A DNA stretch of 64,000 nucleotides. It comes from JBBQYD01 sp942493075. GTDB taxonomy: Bacteria > Verrucomicrobiota > Verrucomicrobiia > Limisphaerales > UBA8199. Under the pieces are notes generated by a model. The model was not told where the DNA came from, made no database searches, and saw nothing but the letters and a program-made list of their open reading frames with translations. Made by a program: the position numbers and the translations under genes. This document shows, piece after piece, positions 50,426-57,640 of the stretch; position 1 is the first letter of the stretch; every line of letters starts with the position of its first letter. The stretch covers positions 2,542,001 to 2,606,000 of the forward strand of contig OW818681.1 of NCBI GenBank assembly GCA_942493075.1. The letters run 5' to 3'.

Positions 50426-51609
50426 CGTTGTTTTCCTTCCCTGAATTTCCCGGGTGGATCCGCGGCAGCGGGTTTGGACAGTTCTTTTTCCAACCTCTCA
50501 ATACTCGGCAGGGCGCTCCGGAGTTTCTTTGGTAACGCGCGCGTGAGCTTGTAGTCGGAGATGCCGATGGCTTTGTCCATGCCGCGTAGCGCATACTCGG
50601 CGACGATCTTGTTCTTTTCCTCGCAGAGGATTAGGCCGATCGAGGGTCGATCTGACTCATGCCTCATGCGGTCGTCCACAGCAGCGAGGTAAAAATTCAT
50701 CTTGCCGGCATACTCCGCCTTAAACCGGCCGACCTTCAGGTCAATGACTACGAAGCAGCGCAGCTTAAGATGATAGAACAGGAGATCTAGATAGAAATCG
50801 TCGTCCCCCACCTCCATGTGAACCTGACGTCCGACGAAAGCGAAGCCGGTGCCGAGTTCAACCAGAAAACTCTGGAGATGCTGAAGCAGCCCCGTTTCAA
50901 GTTCGCGCTCGTGAAAGGGTTCTTCCAGCGTGAGGAAATCAAAAACATAGGGGTCTTTTAAAATCTGTGACGCAAGGTCCGATTGCGGCGGCGGCAGGGT
51001 CCGTTGGAAATTAGTTACGGCCTTGCCGCGACGTTCATGCGCGCGACTCTGAATCTGGAGGGAGAGGACATCGCGGCTCCAGCCATGCTCGAATGCCTTC
51101 TGCGCGTACCACAGGCGCGTGGGCAGGTGCTTAACTTTCTGAATGAGGATGACGTTATGCGCCCAGGGCAATCGGACAAGGGCTCCATGCCACGATTGGG
51201 CTTCGGTGGATTCGACGGACAATTCGGCCACGGATGGTGGCCTTTTCGTGTTCTGGGGGCGAGGTTCAGGCAATTGGGCCACGGGCGGTGGCCCCATTTT
51301 AAACAGTGAAGGATACTCTCGGAAAAACTGCACCATGCGTTTCAGATTACGCTCGGAGAAGCCTTTTACATCCGGCAACTCATTGTGCAAATCAGTCGCC
51401 AGCCTGGGCAGGACAGCAGCTCCCCAACCTTCTGATTTTTGACGTTTCACCAACACATCGCCAATTTCCCAATAGAGCAGGAGCAGACTGGCGTTGCTGG
51501 CCATCGCTGTGCGGATTTGTGCGGATCGGATGCGCTGCTTGATCTCAGTCAGCAGTTCGGGGTAGTTCCCAATGGCGGCAGATACTTTTCTGACAACAGC
51601 TTTGGTCAT
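50422..51609 (-). CDS. DUF1016/YhcG-type PD-(D/E)XK nuclease
   Basis: 395 residues. The N-terminal DUF1016_N domain (LLYWEIGDVLVKRQKSEGWG, DLHNELPDVKGFSERNLKRM, WAHNVILIQKVK) is followed by the YhcG PD-(D/E)XK nuclease domain. That domain shows GFAFVGRQVHMEVGDDDFYL, DLLFYHLKLRCFVVIDLKVG with the catalytic D...DLK, and IGLILCEEKNKIVAEYAL. A 40-residue stretch (PPPVAQLPEPRPQNTKRPPS) is inserted in the N-terminal domain. YhcG proteins are associated with restriction and defence loci; the catalytic residues look intact. Confidence 0.9.
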   Translation of the reverse strand: MTKAVVRKVSAAIGNYPELLTEIKQRIRSAQIRTAMASNASLLLLYWEIGDVLVKRQKSEGWGAAVLPRLATDLHNELPDVKGFSERNLKRMVQFFREYPSLFKMGPPPVAQLPEPRPQNTKRPPSVAELSVESTEAQSWHGALVRLPWAHNVILIQKVKHLPTRLWYAQKAFEHGWSRDVLSLQIQSRAHERRGKAVTNFQRTLPPPQSDLASQILKDPYVFDFLTLEEPFHERELETGLLQHLQSFLVELGTGFAFVGRQVHMEVGDDDFYLDLLFYHLKLRCFVVIDLKVGRFKAEYAGKMNFYLAAVDDRMRHESDRPSIGLILCEEKNKIVAEYALRGMDKAIGISDYKLTRALPKKLRSALPSIERLEKELSKPAAADPPGKFREGKQR

Positions 51610-51770
51610 GCGGCGAGAGTTTGACTCAATTCATCTAGCAGCGGGAGCAATTTTGCGCCAAACAGATGATGGGCTCTGCCGCACCGTTGGTTAAACAGAG
51701 ACAGTTCCAAATCGTCCGGCTCAGGGTTCACAATTTCAGGGATGCTAACAAAGCAGTGGGTCGATGACAA
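51606..51770 (-). pseudogene. hsdR 3' remnant
   Basis: Just before the DUF1016 start the minus strand encodes IVNPEPDDLELSLFNQRCGR and AHHLFGAKLLPLLDELSQTL, ending in an ATGA overlap with the DUF1016 ATG. It is the HsdR C-terminus with two residues deleted (QRCGRAH for QRGGLGRAH). No helicase or nuclease part of HsdR lies upstream; the sequence runs into a repeat element at about 51965. Confidence 0.72.
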
Positions 51771-51964
51771 TACCGCGAATTTGAGATTACATCCTGATGT
51801 GCAGGATTGAACGGATTGTCCGAACTCAGTTACTCGCTTTTTCCAGAGTATCGGAATGAAGAGACCGAGTATCCAATCGCCCCGTTCGAACCCGCCAGTG
51901 TTAGGCGTTACGTCAGAATACAGGTGAACGCAACCCGCCCGGCCTTTGCGATCATGATGCCTAG

Positions 51965-52185
51965 CCCTGGAAGGGCGGCCGCGAATAGCCCAGGGCCAGG
52001 CCGAAGGCCGCAGTCCTGGGTTGAGGACCATAAACAACACTCTTTTTCTCCATCCGGGGTTGGCGCTCCTTGGCGCCAACCCCGGATGGAGAAAAAGCCA
52101 GGATCAGAGCGCCGCAGGCCCCAAGGCGGCGGCCGCAGAGCGGTCTTGCCTTGGGCTATTTGCGGTCGCCTCGTCCGAGGCTTCG
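51965..52185. repeat. Palindromic repeat cluster (REP/MITE-like)
   Basis: A 25-bp perfect inverted repeat (52042-52066 and 52073-52097, starting CTTTTTCTCCATCCGGGGTT, 6-nt loop) lies in the centre. To its left is GAATAGCCCAGGGCCAGGCC with CAGTCCTGGGTTGAG as a second hairpin. To its right is GCCTTGGGCTATTTGCGG, which mirrors GCGAATAGCCCAGGGC on the left. The right part is the second copy of the 44-bp direct repeat (52139-52182). No transposase is present. Confidence 0.75.
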
Positions 52186-52343
52186 TGCGGTTCTGAAAAA
52201 CAGCCCTGTGCATTCCTTGCGGGATGCTGAAGTGCCACAACTGATCCGGTGGTATCGTGCTGGTTGCAACGTAATCACGGAAAGCATATGCTGCGGGCAG
52301 TGCATTCCTTATCAATACGTTGTTTGTCCCTATATTGAACAAA

Positions 52344-53213
52344 ATGAAACGTTACTATGCTTGGGTTGTGTGCCTTCTCGGTGTGAGCTTGATGGCCCCA
52401 ACACTTTTGGCTGAGACACACGAGGAATCGGCCCCGCCATTGACAAATGTCACACGGAGGGTGATTTCTCGAACCGCAGCATCTCGCAACCAGGCAGCGT
52501 TCATCGAGCAAAAGCGGAGAATGACAGCAGCGACAAAGGAGAGTTGGGCAAAAAGACCCTTTGTAAGGGTAGATGATGCCAGCTTTCCCGCCCGATTAGA
52601 CGAGGTCCTTGCAGACAGATCGCTTGCTGCAGATTTGACTCCGCCTCAACGGCAGGGCTTGATGAAGGAGATGTCAGCGTTCTTTCGAGCGTATAATGCC
52701 CCCAGCTACGATTCCTATCTGGGTTTTAAAACAAATGGCCGTCCGTATTCGTTATCGAAGGAGGCCATGGCAAATCAGGCAAAGTATTATGAAAAGAAGG
52801 GGATGCCTTTGCCGGAGAGCGATGATGCAAGGGCCAGAAAACTCTGGGAGCTGACGTGTCAACCTAGCAGTCAAGCTGCTCCTAAACTCACTCAAGTGAA
52901 TTTGGAAGGCGTAACCCTATCGCAAGGCAGAACCAATCTCGCTCAAAGCGGGATTTCAAAGATCGCACTCAACACTCTGAACGCCGTCATGGCCAGGCCG
53001 GGCGGCCTGATCGACTACACAGAATCGCCGGACCTCGTGCTTAAGAGACAAAACGCAATATCCTATGTGGTTCTGGGAATGGTATGCAGGGTGGACTCAT
53101 CGGAATTACCTACAGTGATTCACATAAGCCTCTACTGGTCTGACAAAGCGGAACGATGGTACCCTTGGGAAATGGTCTATGACGCCAATAGTGGGTACCG
53201 CGCGATGTTTTAG
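52344..53213 (+). CDS. Secreted hypothetical protein
   Basis: 289 residues from the ATG at 52344 (MKRYYAWVVCLLGVSLMAPT), with a signal peptide cleaved near LLA-ETHEES. The mature protein is mostly helical in the first half (NQAAFIEQKRRMTAATKESW) and beta-rich in the last 80 residues (LIDYTESPDLVLKRQNAISY, VIHISLYWSDKAERWYPWEM). No family recognised. It has its own promoter region right of the repeat cluster. Confidence 0.78.
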   Translation: MKRYYAWVVCLLGVSLMAPTLLAETHEESAPPLTNVTRRVISRTAASRNQAAFIEQKRRMTAATKESWAKRPFVRVDDASFPARLDEVLADRSLAADLTPPQRQGLMKEMSAFFRAYNAPSYDSYLGFKTNGRPYSLSKEAMANQAKYYEKKGMPLPESDDARARKLWELTCQPSSQAAPKLTQVNLEGVTLSQGRTNLAQSGISKIALNTLNAVMARPGGLIDYTESPDLVLKRQNAISYVVLGMVCRVDSSELPTVIHISLYWSDKAERWYPWEMVYDANSGYRAMF

Positions 53214-53453
53214 GAGCGATCCAAGGCAGGCGGGGTAGGGGAAGAGAGCCAGGTGGTTGCGCACACGGATCAAGTGATGCGAAACACCACGCGATAACGC
53301 TGCCGGTTGGCCAAGAATCTTCGACGGTTTTCCAACGATGCGTAATAGTCGCGTGTTTCATATGAAAGTAAGAAACAGCACAGTTGGTTTTCTTACATTC
53401 TTGTTCATACCAAACAAAAGGGCGTTCTGGGGGCCACCCGAATAAGAAAACCA

Positions 53454-53479
53454 AGGCGGGGGAGCGTCGTCCCCCGCCT
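53454..53479 (-). terminator. Intrinsic terminator of the FAS1 gene
   Basis: AGGCGGGGGA pairs with TCCCCCGCCT across a 6-nt loop. On the minus strand it is followed by TTGGTTTTCTTATTC, a moderate U-tract. It begins 20 bp after the FAS1 stop codon. Confidence 0.75.
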
Positions 53480-53498
53480 CAGTGAACATGGTTGGCCA

Positions 53499-54026
53499 TT
53501 AATCGGGAAGGATGACGGTATCAATGACGTGAATGACGCCGTTGCTGGCGGCCACATCGGTCTTGATAACCTTGGCGTTGTCCACTGTCACAGCGCCGCC
53601 TTCTACTTTGAGGCTGAGTTCCTTTCCGTTAACTGTCTTTGCCTTCATGGTTTTCACATCTGCCGCTAAGACCTTCCCGGGCACAACGTGGTACGTGAGA
53701 ATGGCGACAAGCTTTTCCTTGTTTTCAGGCTTGAGCAGACTCTCCACCGTGCCGGCCGGCAGTTTGGCAAAGGCCTCGTCCGTGGGGGCAAAGACCGTGA
53801 ACGGTCCCTTACCCTGGAGGGTCTCGACCAGGCCGGCTGCTTTGACGGCCGTTACGAGCGTATTGAAACTTCCCGCGCTTGAGGCTACGGACACCAGATC
53901 CTTGCCGGCGGTGCTGGTGGCAGCCGACGCCGTTGTGCTGGCGCTGCATTCGCCCGCGAACAGGCTGGGTGTGAGCAAGACGGCAGAGGCGAGCACTGCC
54001 ACGGTGAGGATGCGATTCGTTTTCAT
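53499..54026 (-). CDS. Secreted fasciclin (FAS1) domain protein
   Basis: 175 residues. The signal peptide MKTNRILTVAVLASAVLLTP ends near LFA-GECSAS. One FAS1 domain fills residues 45-175 with the conserved H1 and H2 boxes: GKGPFTVFAPTDEAFAKLP, then LTYHVVPGKV and ASNGVIHVIDTVILP. Such proteins mediate adhesion or surface protein interactions. It is divergent from the LitR/CarH-type regulator across 216 bp, as is often seen for B12/light-controlled envelope genes, so joint regulation is plausible. Confidence 0.92.
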   Translation of the reverse strand: MKTNRILTVAVLASAVLLTPSLFAGECSASTTASAATSTAGKDLVSVASSAGSFNTLVTAVKAAGLVETLQGKGPFTVFAPTDEAFAKLPAGTVESLLKPENKEKLVAILTYHVVPGKVLAADVKTMKAKTVNGKELSLKVEGGAVTVDNAKVIKTDVAASNGVIHVIDTVILPD

Positions 54027-54242
54027 ATTTATATTTTGAATTTTGTGTTTCGTTTTTTGGGTTCAACCGCCGACCTTCGACCGCTGAACGTGTGTAACAA
54101 TTGTCTAAGTGCTGCGAGCTGTCAAATATTTGTGCAACTATTCTCTAGAGCCTGTAAAACGGGCTCCTTACCACTATTTCGCGGGGTGAACGCAATTATT
54201 AGCTTGCGTGGCACCTGCGTTTGTATAAGTTGTGTGTAAGAG
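54027..54242. promoter_or_regulatory. Divergent control region FAS1/CarH-like regulator
   Basis: Both genes start at the edges of this AT-rich stretch. GTGTGTAACAATTGTCTAAG (from about 54091) and TGTATAAGTTGTGTGTAAGA (from about 54223) share the element TGTGTAA and have repeated TGTxTAAGT-like words. These are candidates for MerR-type operator half-sites. No single perfect palindrome was found. Confidence 0.4.
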
Positions 54243-55187
54243 ATGAACGAAGCTCAGTATCCCATTCAACTGGTCGCCCGGCTCACCGGGTTGAGCGCAT
54301 ACGTCATTCGGATTTGGGAGCAGCGCTATCGTGCCGTGGAGCCGCAGCGGACCGCCACCAAGCGTCGCCTTTATTCCCAGCGCGATATCGAACGGCTCAA
54401 CCTGCTGCGGGATTTGACCCAGGCGGGTCACAGCATTGGGCAGGTCGCGCAGTTGCCCACGAACAAGCTGGGCAAGCTCGTGACGGAATCGCCCACCGCC
54501 CAGGCTCGCGCACCGCACGCGGCGGTCGAATCGCCCACAAGCATTTCGTTTCTCGAAGAGTGCGTGGCTGCCATCAAATCGCTCGACGCACACGCTCTCG
54601 ACGATGCGCTCAAACGCGCAGCCACCGCGCTGGGCGCCCTTGGCCTGTTGCAGCGAGTTGTCGCACCTCTGGCTCAAACCGTCGGCGACCTGTGGCGCGA
54701 TGGCACCCTCACCTCCGCTCACGAACATTTCGCCAGCTCGGCGATCCGGGTTTTCCTCGGCAACGCTGCCAAGCCGTTTGGTGCGATGGATAATGCGCCC
54801 GTCCTGGTGGTGGCCACCCCGGCCGGGCAGGTCCATGAACTGGGTGCGTTGCTTGTGGGGGCAACCGCGGCGAACCTTGGCTGGCAGGTCACCTACCTTG
54901 GAGCAAGCCTGCCAGCCGCGGAGATTGCCGGCGCCGCACAACAACGCCAGGCCCGGGCCGTCGCCTTGAGCCTGGTGTATCCCGAGGACGACCCACGGCT
55001 GGAAGGCGAGGTGACGCTGTTGCGGGAGTCCCTGCCGGCCGAGGTCAAGTTGCTTGCAGGCGGACGCGCCATGCCAGCCTACCGCGACGCTCTGGAAAGA
55101 ATCGGCGCGCTCCCGATCGAAAACCTCGCACAACTCGGCTCGATCTTGGACAATTTGCGCAAGCTCGCGAAAAAGGCCAAACGATGA
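54243..55187 (+). CDS. MerR-type B12-binding photoreceptor regulator (CarH/LitR-like)
   Basis: 314 residues. Residues 1-72 are a MerR helix-turn-helix (PIQLVARLTGLSAYVIRIWE, QRTATKRRLYSQRDIERLNL). Residues 100-175 are a helical cobalamin cap with the W-x9-EH motif (W151 ... E161 H162 in LWRDGTLTSAHEHFAS). Residues 185-310 are a Rossmann B12-binding domain with QVHELGA, where His198 can be the lower cobalt ligand. In CarH, adenosylcobalamin holds a DNA-bound tetramer that light breaks, derepressing target genes. It probably represses itself, the FAS1 gene and the genes that follow. It overlaps DUF2892 by ATGA. Confidence 0.9.
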   Translation: MNEAQYPIQLVARLTGLSAYVIRIWEQRYRAVEPQRTATKRRLYSQRDIERLNLLRDLTQAGHSIGQVAQLPTNKLGKLVTESPTAQARAPHAAVESPTSISFLEECVAAIKSLDAHALDDALKRAATALGALGLLQRVVAPLAQTVGDLWRDGTLTSAHEHFASSAIRVFLGNAAKPFGAMDNAPVLVVATPAGQVHELGALLVGATAANLGWQVTYLGASLPAAEIAGAAQQRQARAVALSLVYPEDDPRLEGEVTLLRESLPAEVKLLAGGRAMPAYRDALERIGALPIENLAQLGSILDNLRKLAKKAKR

Positions 55188-55393
55188 AACCGCTCTTCTC
55201 CCGCAACATCAGCAACACCGGCCGACTCGTGCGCGGCCTGGGGTCGGTGGCATTGCTCATCGGAGCCGTGTTCGGCTTCGGCGTCTCAAAGTGGCTGGGC
55301 GTCGCGTTGGCGGTTTCCGGTGTGTTTGTCTTGTTCGAAGCCTTTCGCGGTTGGTGCCTGCTGCGCGCCTGCGGCATCAAGACACGACTCTAA
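55184..55393 (+). CDS. DUF2892 small membrane protein
   Basis: 69 residues starting MKPLFSRNISNTGRLVRGLG. Two helices (VALLIGAVFGFGVSKWLGV and ALAVSGVFVLFEAFRGWCLL) and the final ACGIKTRL match YgaP-like DUF2892 proteins, in which the closing Cys-Gly motif follows the second helix. It begins within the stop of the B12 regulator and lies 12 bp before the SRPBCC gene, so the three form one operon. Confidence 0.87.
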   Translation: MKPLFSRNISNTGRLVRGLGSVALLIGAVFGFGVSKWLGVALAVSGVFVLFEAFRGWCLLRACGIKTRL

Positions 55394-55405
55394 TTCATCA
55401 CTCCC

Positions 55406-55888
55406 ATGCACGAATTCACTTTCCAAACCGAACTGTGGCTGCCCCGCCCGCGAACCGAGGTGTTTCACTTCTTCGCCGAGGCGCGGAACCTGGAAACCAT
55501 CACGCCGCCCTGGCTAAAGTTTGAAGTTCTGACACCCGCGCCCATCGAACTGAGACCGGGAACGCTCATTGACTACCGCATCCGGGTGCATGGTCTTCCC
55601 ATCCGCTGGCGGACGGAAATCACCGAGTGGCAGCCGCCCCACCACTTTGTTGATGTGCAATTGCGCGGCCCCTACAAGCTGTGGCATCACACGCACACCT
55701 TCGAGGAGCGCGACGGTGGCACCCTTTGCCTGGACCACGTGCGCTATTGGCCGCGCGGTGGGGCGCTCATCAACTGGCTATTCGTCCGGCGCGATGTGGA
55801 ACGCATTTTCCGATATCGGCAACAACGGATGCAAGAGCTTCTTGGCATCAAGGCAAACGAAACCGTTCATCCAGCCAGCAACCGATAA
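55406..55888 (+). CDS. SRPBCC (START-like) ligand-binding protein
   Basis: 160 residues. The SRPBCC/cyclase-dehydrase pattern is clear: FTFQTELWLPRPRTEVFHFF, AEARNLETITPPWLKFEVLT, RWRTEITEWQPPHHFVDVQL and GPYKLWHHTHTFEERDGG. Such proteins bind a hydrophobic ligand in a deep cavity. In several bacteria this type is co-encoded with LitR/CarH and photolyases. The last 22 bp overlap the convergent DoxX-like gene. Confidence 0.9.
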   Translation: MHEFTFQTELWLPRPRTEVFHFFAEARNLETITPPWLKFEVLTPAPIELRPGTLIDYRIRVHGLPIRWRTEITEWQPPHHFVDVQLRGPYKLWHHTHTFEERDGGTLCLDHVRYWPRGGALINWLFVRRDVERIFRYRQQRMQELLGIKANETVHPASNR

Positions 55889-56217
55889 TTGATCCAGGCA
55901 ATGACCCCTGAGAAGATCAGTAAAGCCAGCGACGGCAACATCTTGAACATCGGGTTCTTCAGCCGTAGATGGATGACAAAGGCGCAACTCATCAGGAGGG
56001 CAATCCCGATGCCGCCCGCCATGGCGAAAGGTTTCTGGTCAATCCCAATCAACAACATCAACGAGAAGGTCAGCTTCAAAATGCCCACCAGATCGCGCAA
56101 CCAATCGGGCAACCCATACTGCTTGAATTCCTGGATGATGTTGGGATAGCGAACCACCCACACGAAGAAGACCGACGCGGCCACCAACGCCTGCAACGAG
56201 ATCGTCAAAGCATGCAT
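55867..56217 (-). CDS. DoxX-like membrane protein
   Basis: 116 residues, four helices: LQALVAASVFFVWVVRYPNI, LVGILKLTFSLMLLIGIDQK, AGGIGIALLMSCAFVIHLRL and MLPSLALLIFSGVIAWINYR. The motif F.WVVRY.N...EF..Y.LP.WLR.LVG.LK matches the DoxX-like (DUF6653/DoxX_2-type) family of unknown or quinone-related function. It converges on the SRPBCC gene with overlapping 3' ends. Confidence 0.8.
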   Translation of the reverse strand: MHALTISLQALVAASVFFVWVVRYPNIIQEFKQYGLPDWLRDLVGILKLTFSLMLLIGIDQKPFAMAGGIGIALLMSCAFVIHLRLKNPMFKMLPSLALLIFSGVIAWINYRLLAG

Positions 56218-56388
56218 GACGGTAGGGTATGACCTTCCAGATTAGGACAGAAGTGAAAACTGTCATTGCGCTAATTAACCGCGCCCGGGGTGAGCAACAA
56301 GCTTCCGGCGTTCCTTGAAGTGGCGTCCGCGGGGCGCCGCACCGCACTCGCCATGGAAGGGCAGGGGGCGGGCGGAGGGAGACCGCGA

Positions 56389-57291
56389 TCACTTCAGAGC
56401 ACGATCTGAACGAGTTGCTCTCGTGTGACTTACCTTGCCTGTTTGCACATCCAGGTAGAGAGGTTCTTTCAGCAGCAAGCTAATCACCTGATTGATCGTA
56501 TCTGAGCCTCCCCCGATGGTATCGTAGATAGCAACTGCACGGGGATAAGCTCTTGTGTCGGATTTTGAAAGTATGGAATCATACATCTTCGACTTGACGG
56601 TTCCCAGTGAGATCAGTGCATTCTGAATGGTAACGGGATTGAGATCGCTTGCGATTGTCATTGCCGAAGAAATGCTGGGGCCGGAAAGACCAAGTGTTTG
56701 AAGAACAAGGCGGCCTTGAATGCTGCCAGCCTCTGCAGCAGCACTGACGGCAGCCAGGGTGCCTATGTTGACCCGGCCTCGAAGGACGGTAAAAGACGCT
56801 TCCATTCGAACTCCCACACCAACGTAAACTGGAATAACGACATCGGCCTGGTCATGTTCGGTTGCAAGTTTATACTGGGCCTTGCCTGAACTGTTGGTTC
56901 CTCGTTCTCGACTTAGCAACACATGTGCCGTTGTATATTTGATATAGTCTAAAACCACGACATAGTTGCTGCCTTCAACACCAGTTTGAATCGGCCCATA
57001 AGTAACGCCTGCGCCTGCGTAGTCAAAGCCTGTCGCGAGACGCATGGTTTCATCAGGAAGGGAAGCAAGGAGAAGCTTTGGGTCGCTGTTAAGTTCAAAC
57101 TCCACAGGAAGCGGATCCAATGGCTTGTAGCCTGGGGTCTTTGATGCGCGTGCCAACTCCCCTGCAGTCTGGGAACCCGTCGAGCAGCATCCGGCGAGGA
57201 AGGCGGAAAGCAAGCAAATCGGGATCAACAGCAGTTGGCGCCGCGTTGGCGAAACTGAACAGGTGTAAGCCGGAGTAATGGACGGGTGCAT
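56389..57291 (-). CDS. Hypothetical lipoprotein
   Basis: 300 residues. The lipobox LLSAFLAGC lies at about residues 27-35 following a basic region. The rest has no family I know. Recognisable parts are EFELNSDPKLLLASLPDETM, VVIPVYVGVGVRMEASFTVL, and a run of Ala/Ser/Ile-rich helix (LVLQTLGLSGPSISSAMTIA) near residue 200. The GVGVRMEA..TVL..RVNIG..A pattern suggests a beta-structured, perhaps outer-membrane-attached protein. Confidence 0.75.
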   Translation of the reverse strand: MHPSITPAYTCSVSPTRRQLLLIPICLLSAFLAGCCSTGSQTAGELARASKTPGYKPLDPLPVEFELNSDPKLLLASLPDETMRLATGFDYAGAGVTYGPIQTGVEGSNYVVVLDYIKYTTAHVLLSRERGTNSSGKAQYKLATEHDQADVVIPVYVGVGVRMEASFTVLRGRVNIGTLAAVSAAAEAGSIQGRLVLQTLGLSGPSISSAMTIASDLNPVTIQNALISLGTVKSKMYDSILSKSDTRAYPRAVAIYDTIGGGSDTINQVISLLLKEPLYLDVQTGKVSHTRATRSDRALK

Positions 57292-57640
57292 GGTTGCTTA
57301 CATACGGGAAAGGAGCATCTGTCAAGAGAATGGTGCACGGCGATATTCGACCGTTTCCCAACGGGGCAAAGGCCTTGTCGTCAAATGGTTATCCGGGTGG
57401 GTCCTGCAGACGGCTAGCAATGCGACCGGTCCCTTTGACGACGTCCCAGGCGCCACCTCACCGTAACCGACCCGCACAGTTGATCAACCTCGACGGTGCT
57501 TCCGCCTGCGGCAATAACGACTAACCTTGTGGTAAAACCGGCTGGGAACTGCGTGCGGTCTCAACGTGCATCTCATAGACTCTCATGAGATGTGTGCTTC
57601 GTTGACTTTAGCACACTAAGTTCCGTCAAATGTCTGAGAT
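57292..57640. other. Intergenic stretch
   Basis: 349 bp with short frames on both strands but no domain, signal peptide or clear ribosome-binding site. It contains the promoter of the lipoprotein gene and the 3' end of the Sel1 gene transcript. ATAGACTCTCATGAGATGTG near 57576 shows a small palindrome (CTCATGAG). Confidence 0.4.

Noticed and set aside
51771..52079. Upstream extension of the hsdR tail frame
   Set aside because: The N-terminal 110 codons run through the palindromic repeat and have no HsdR similarity; the open frame is accidental.
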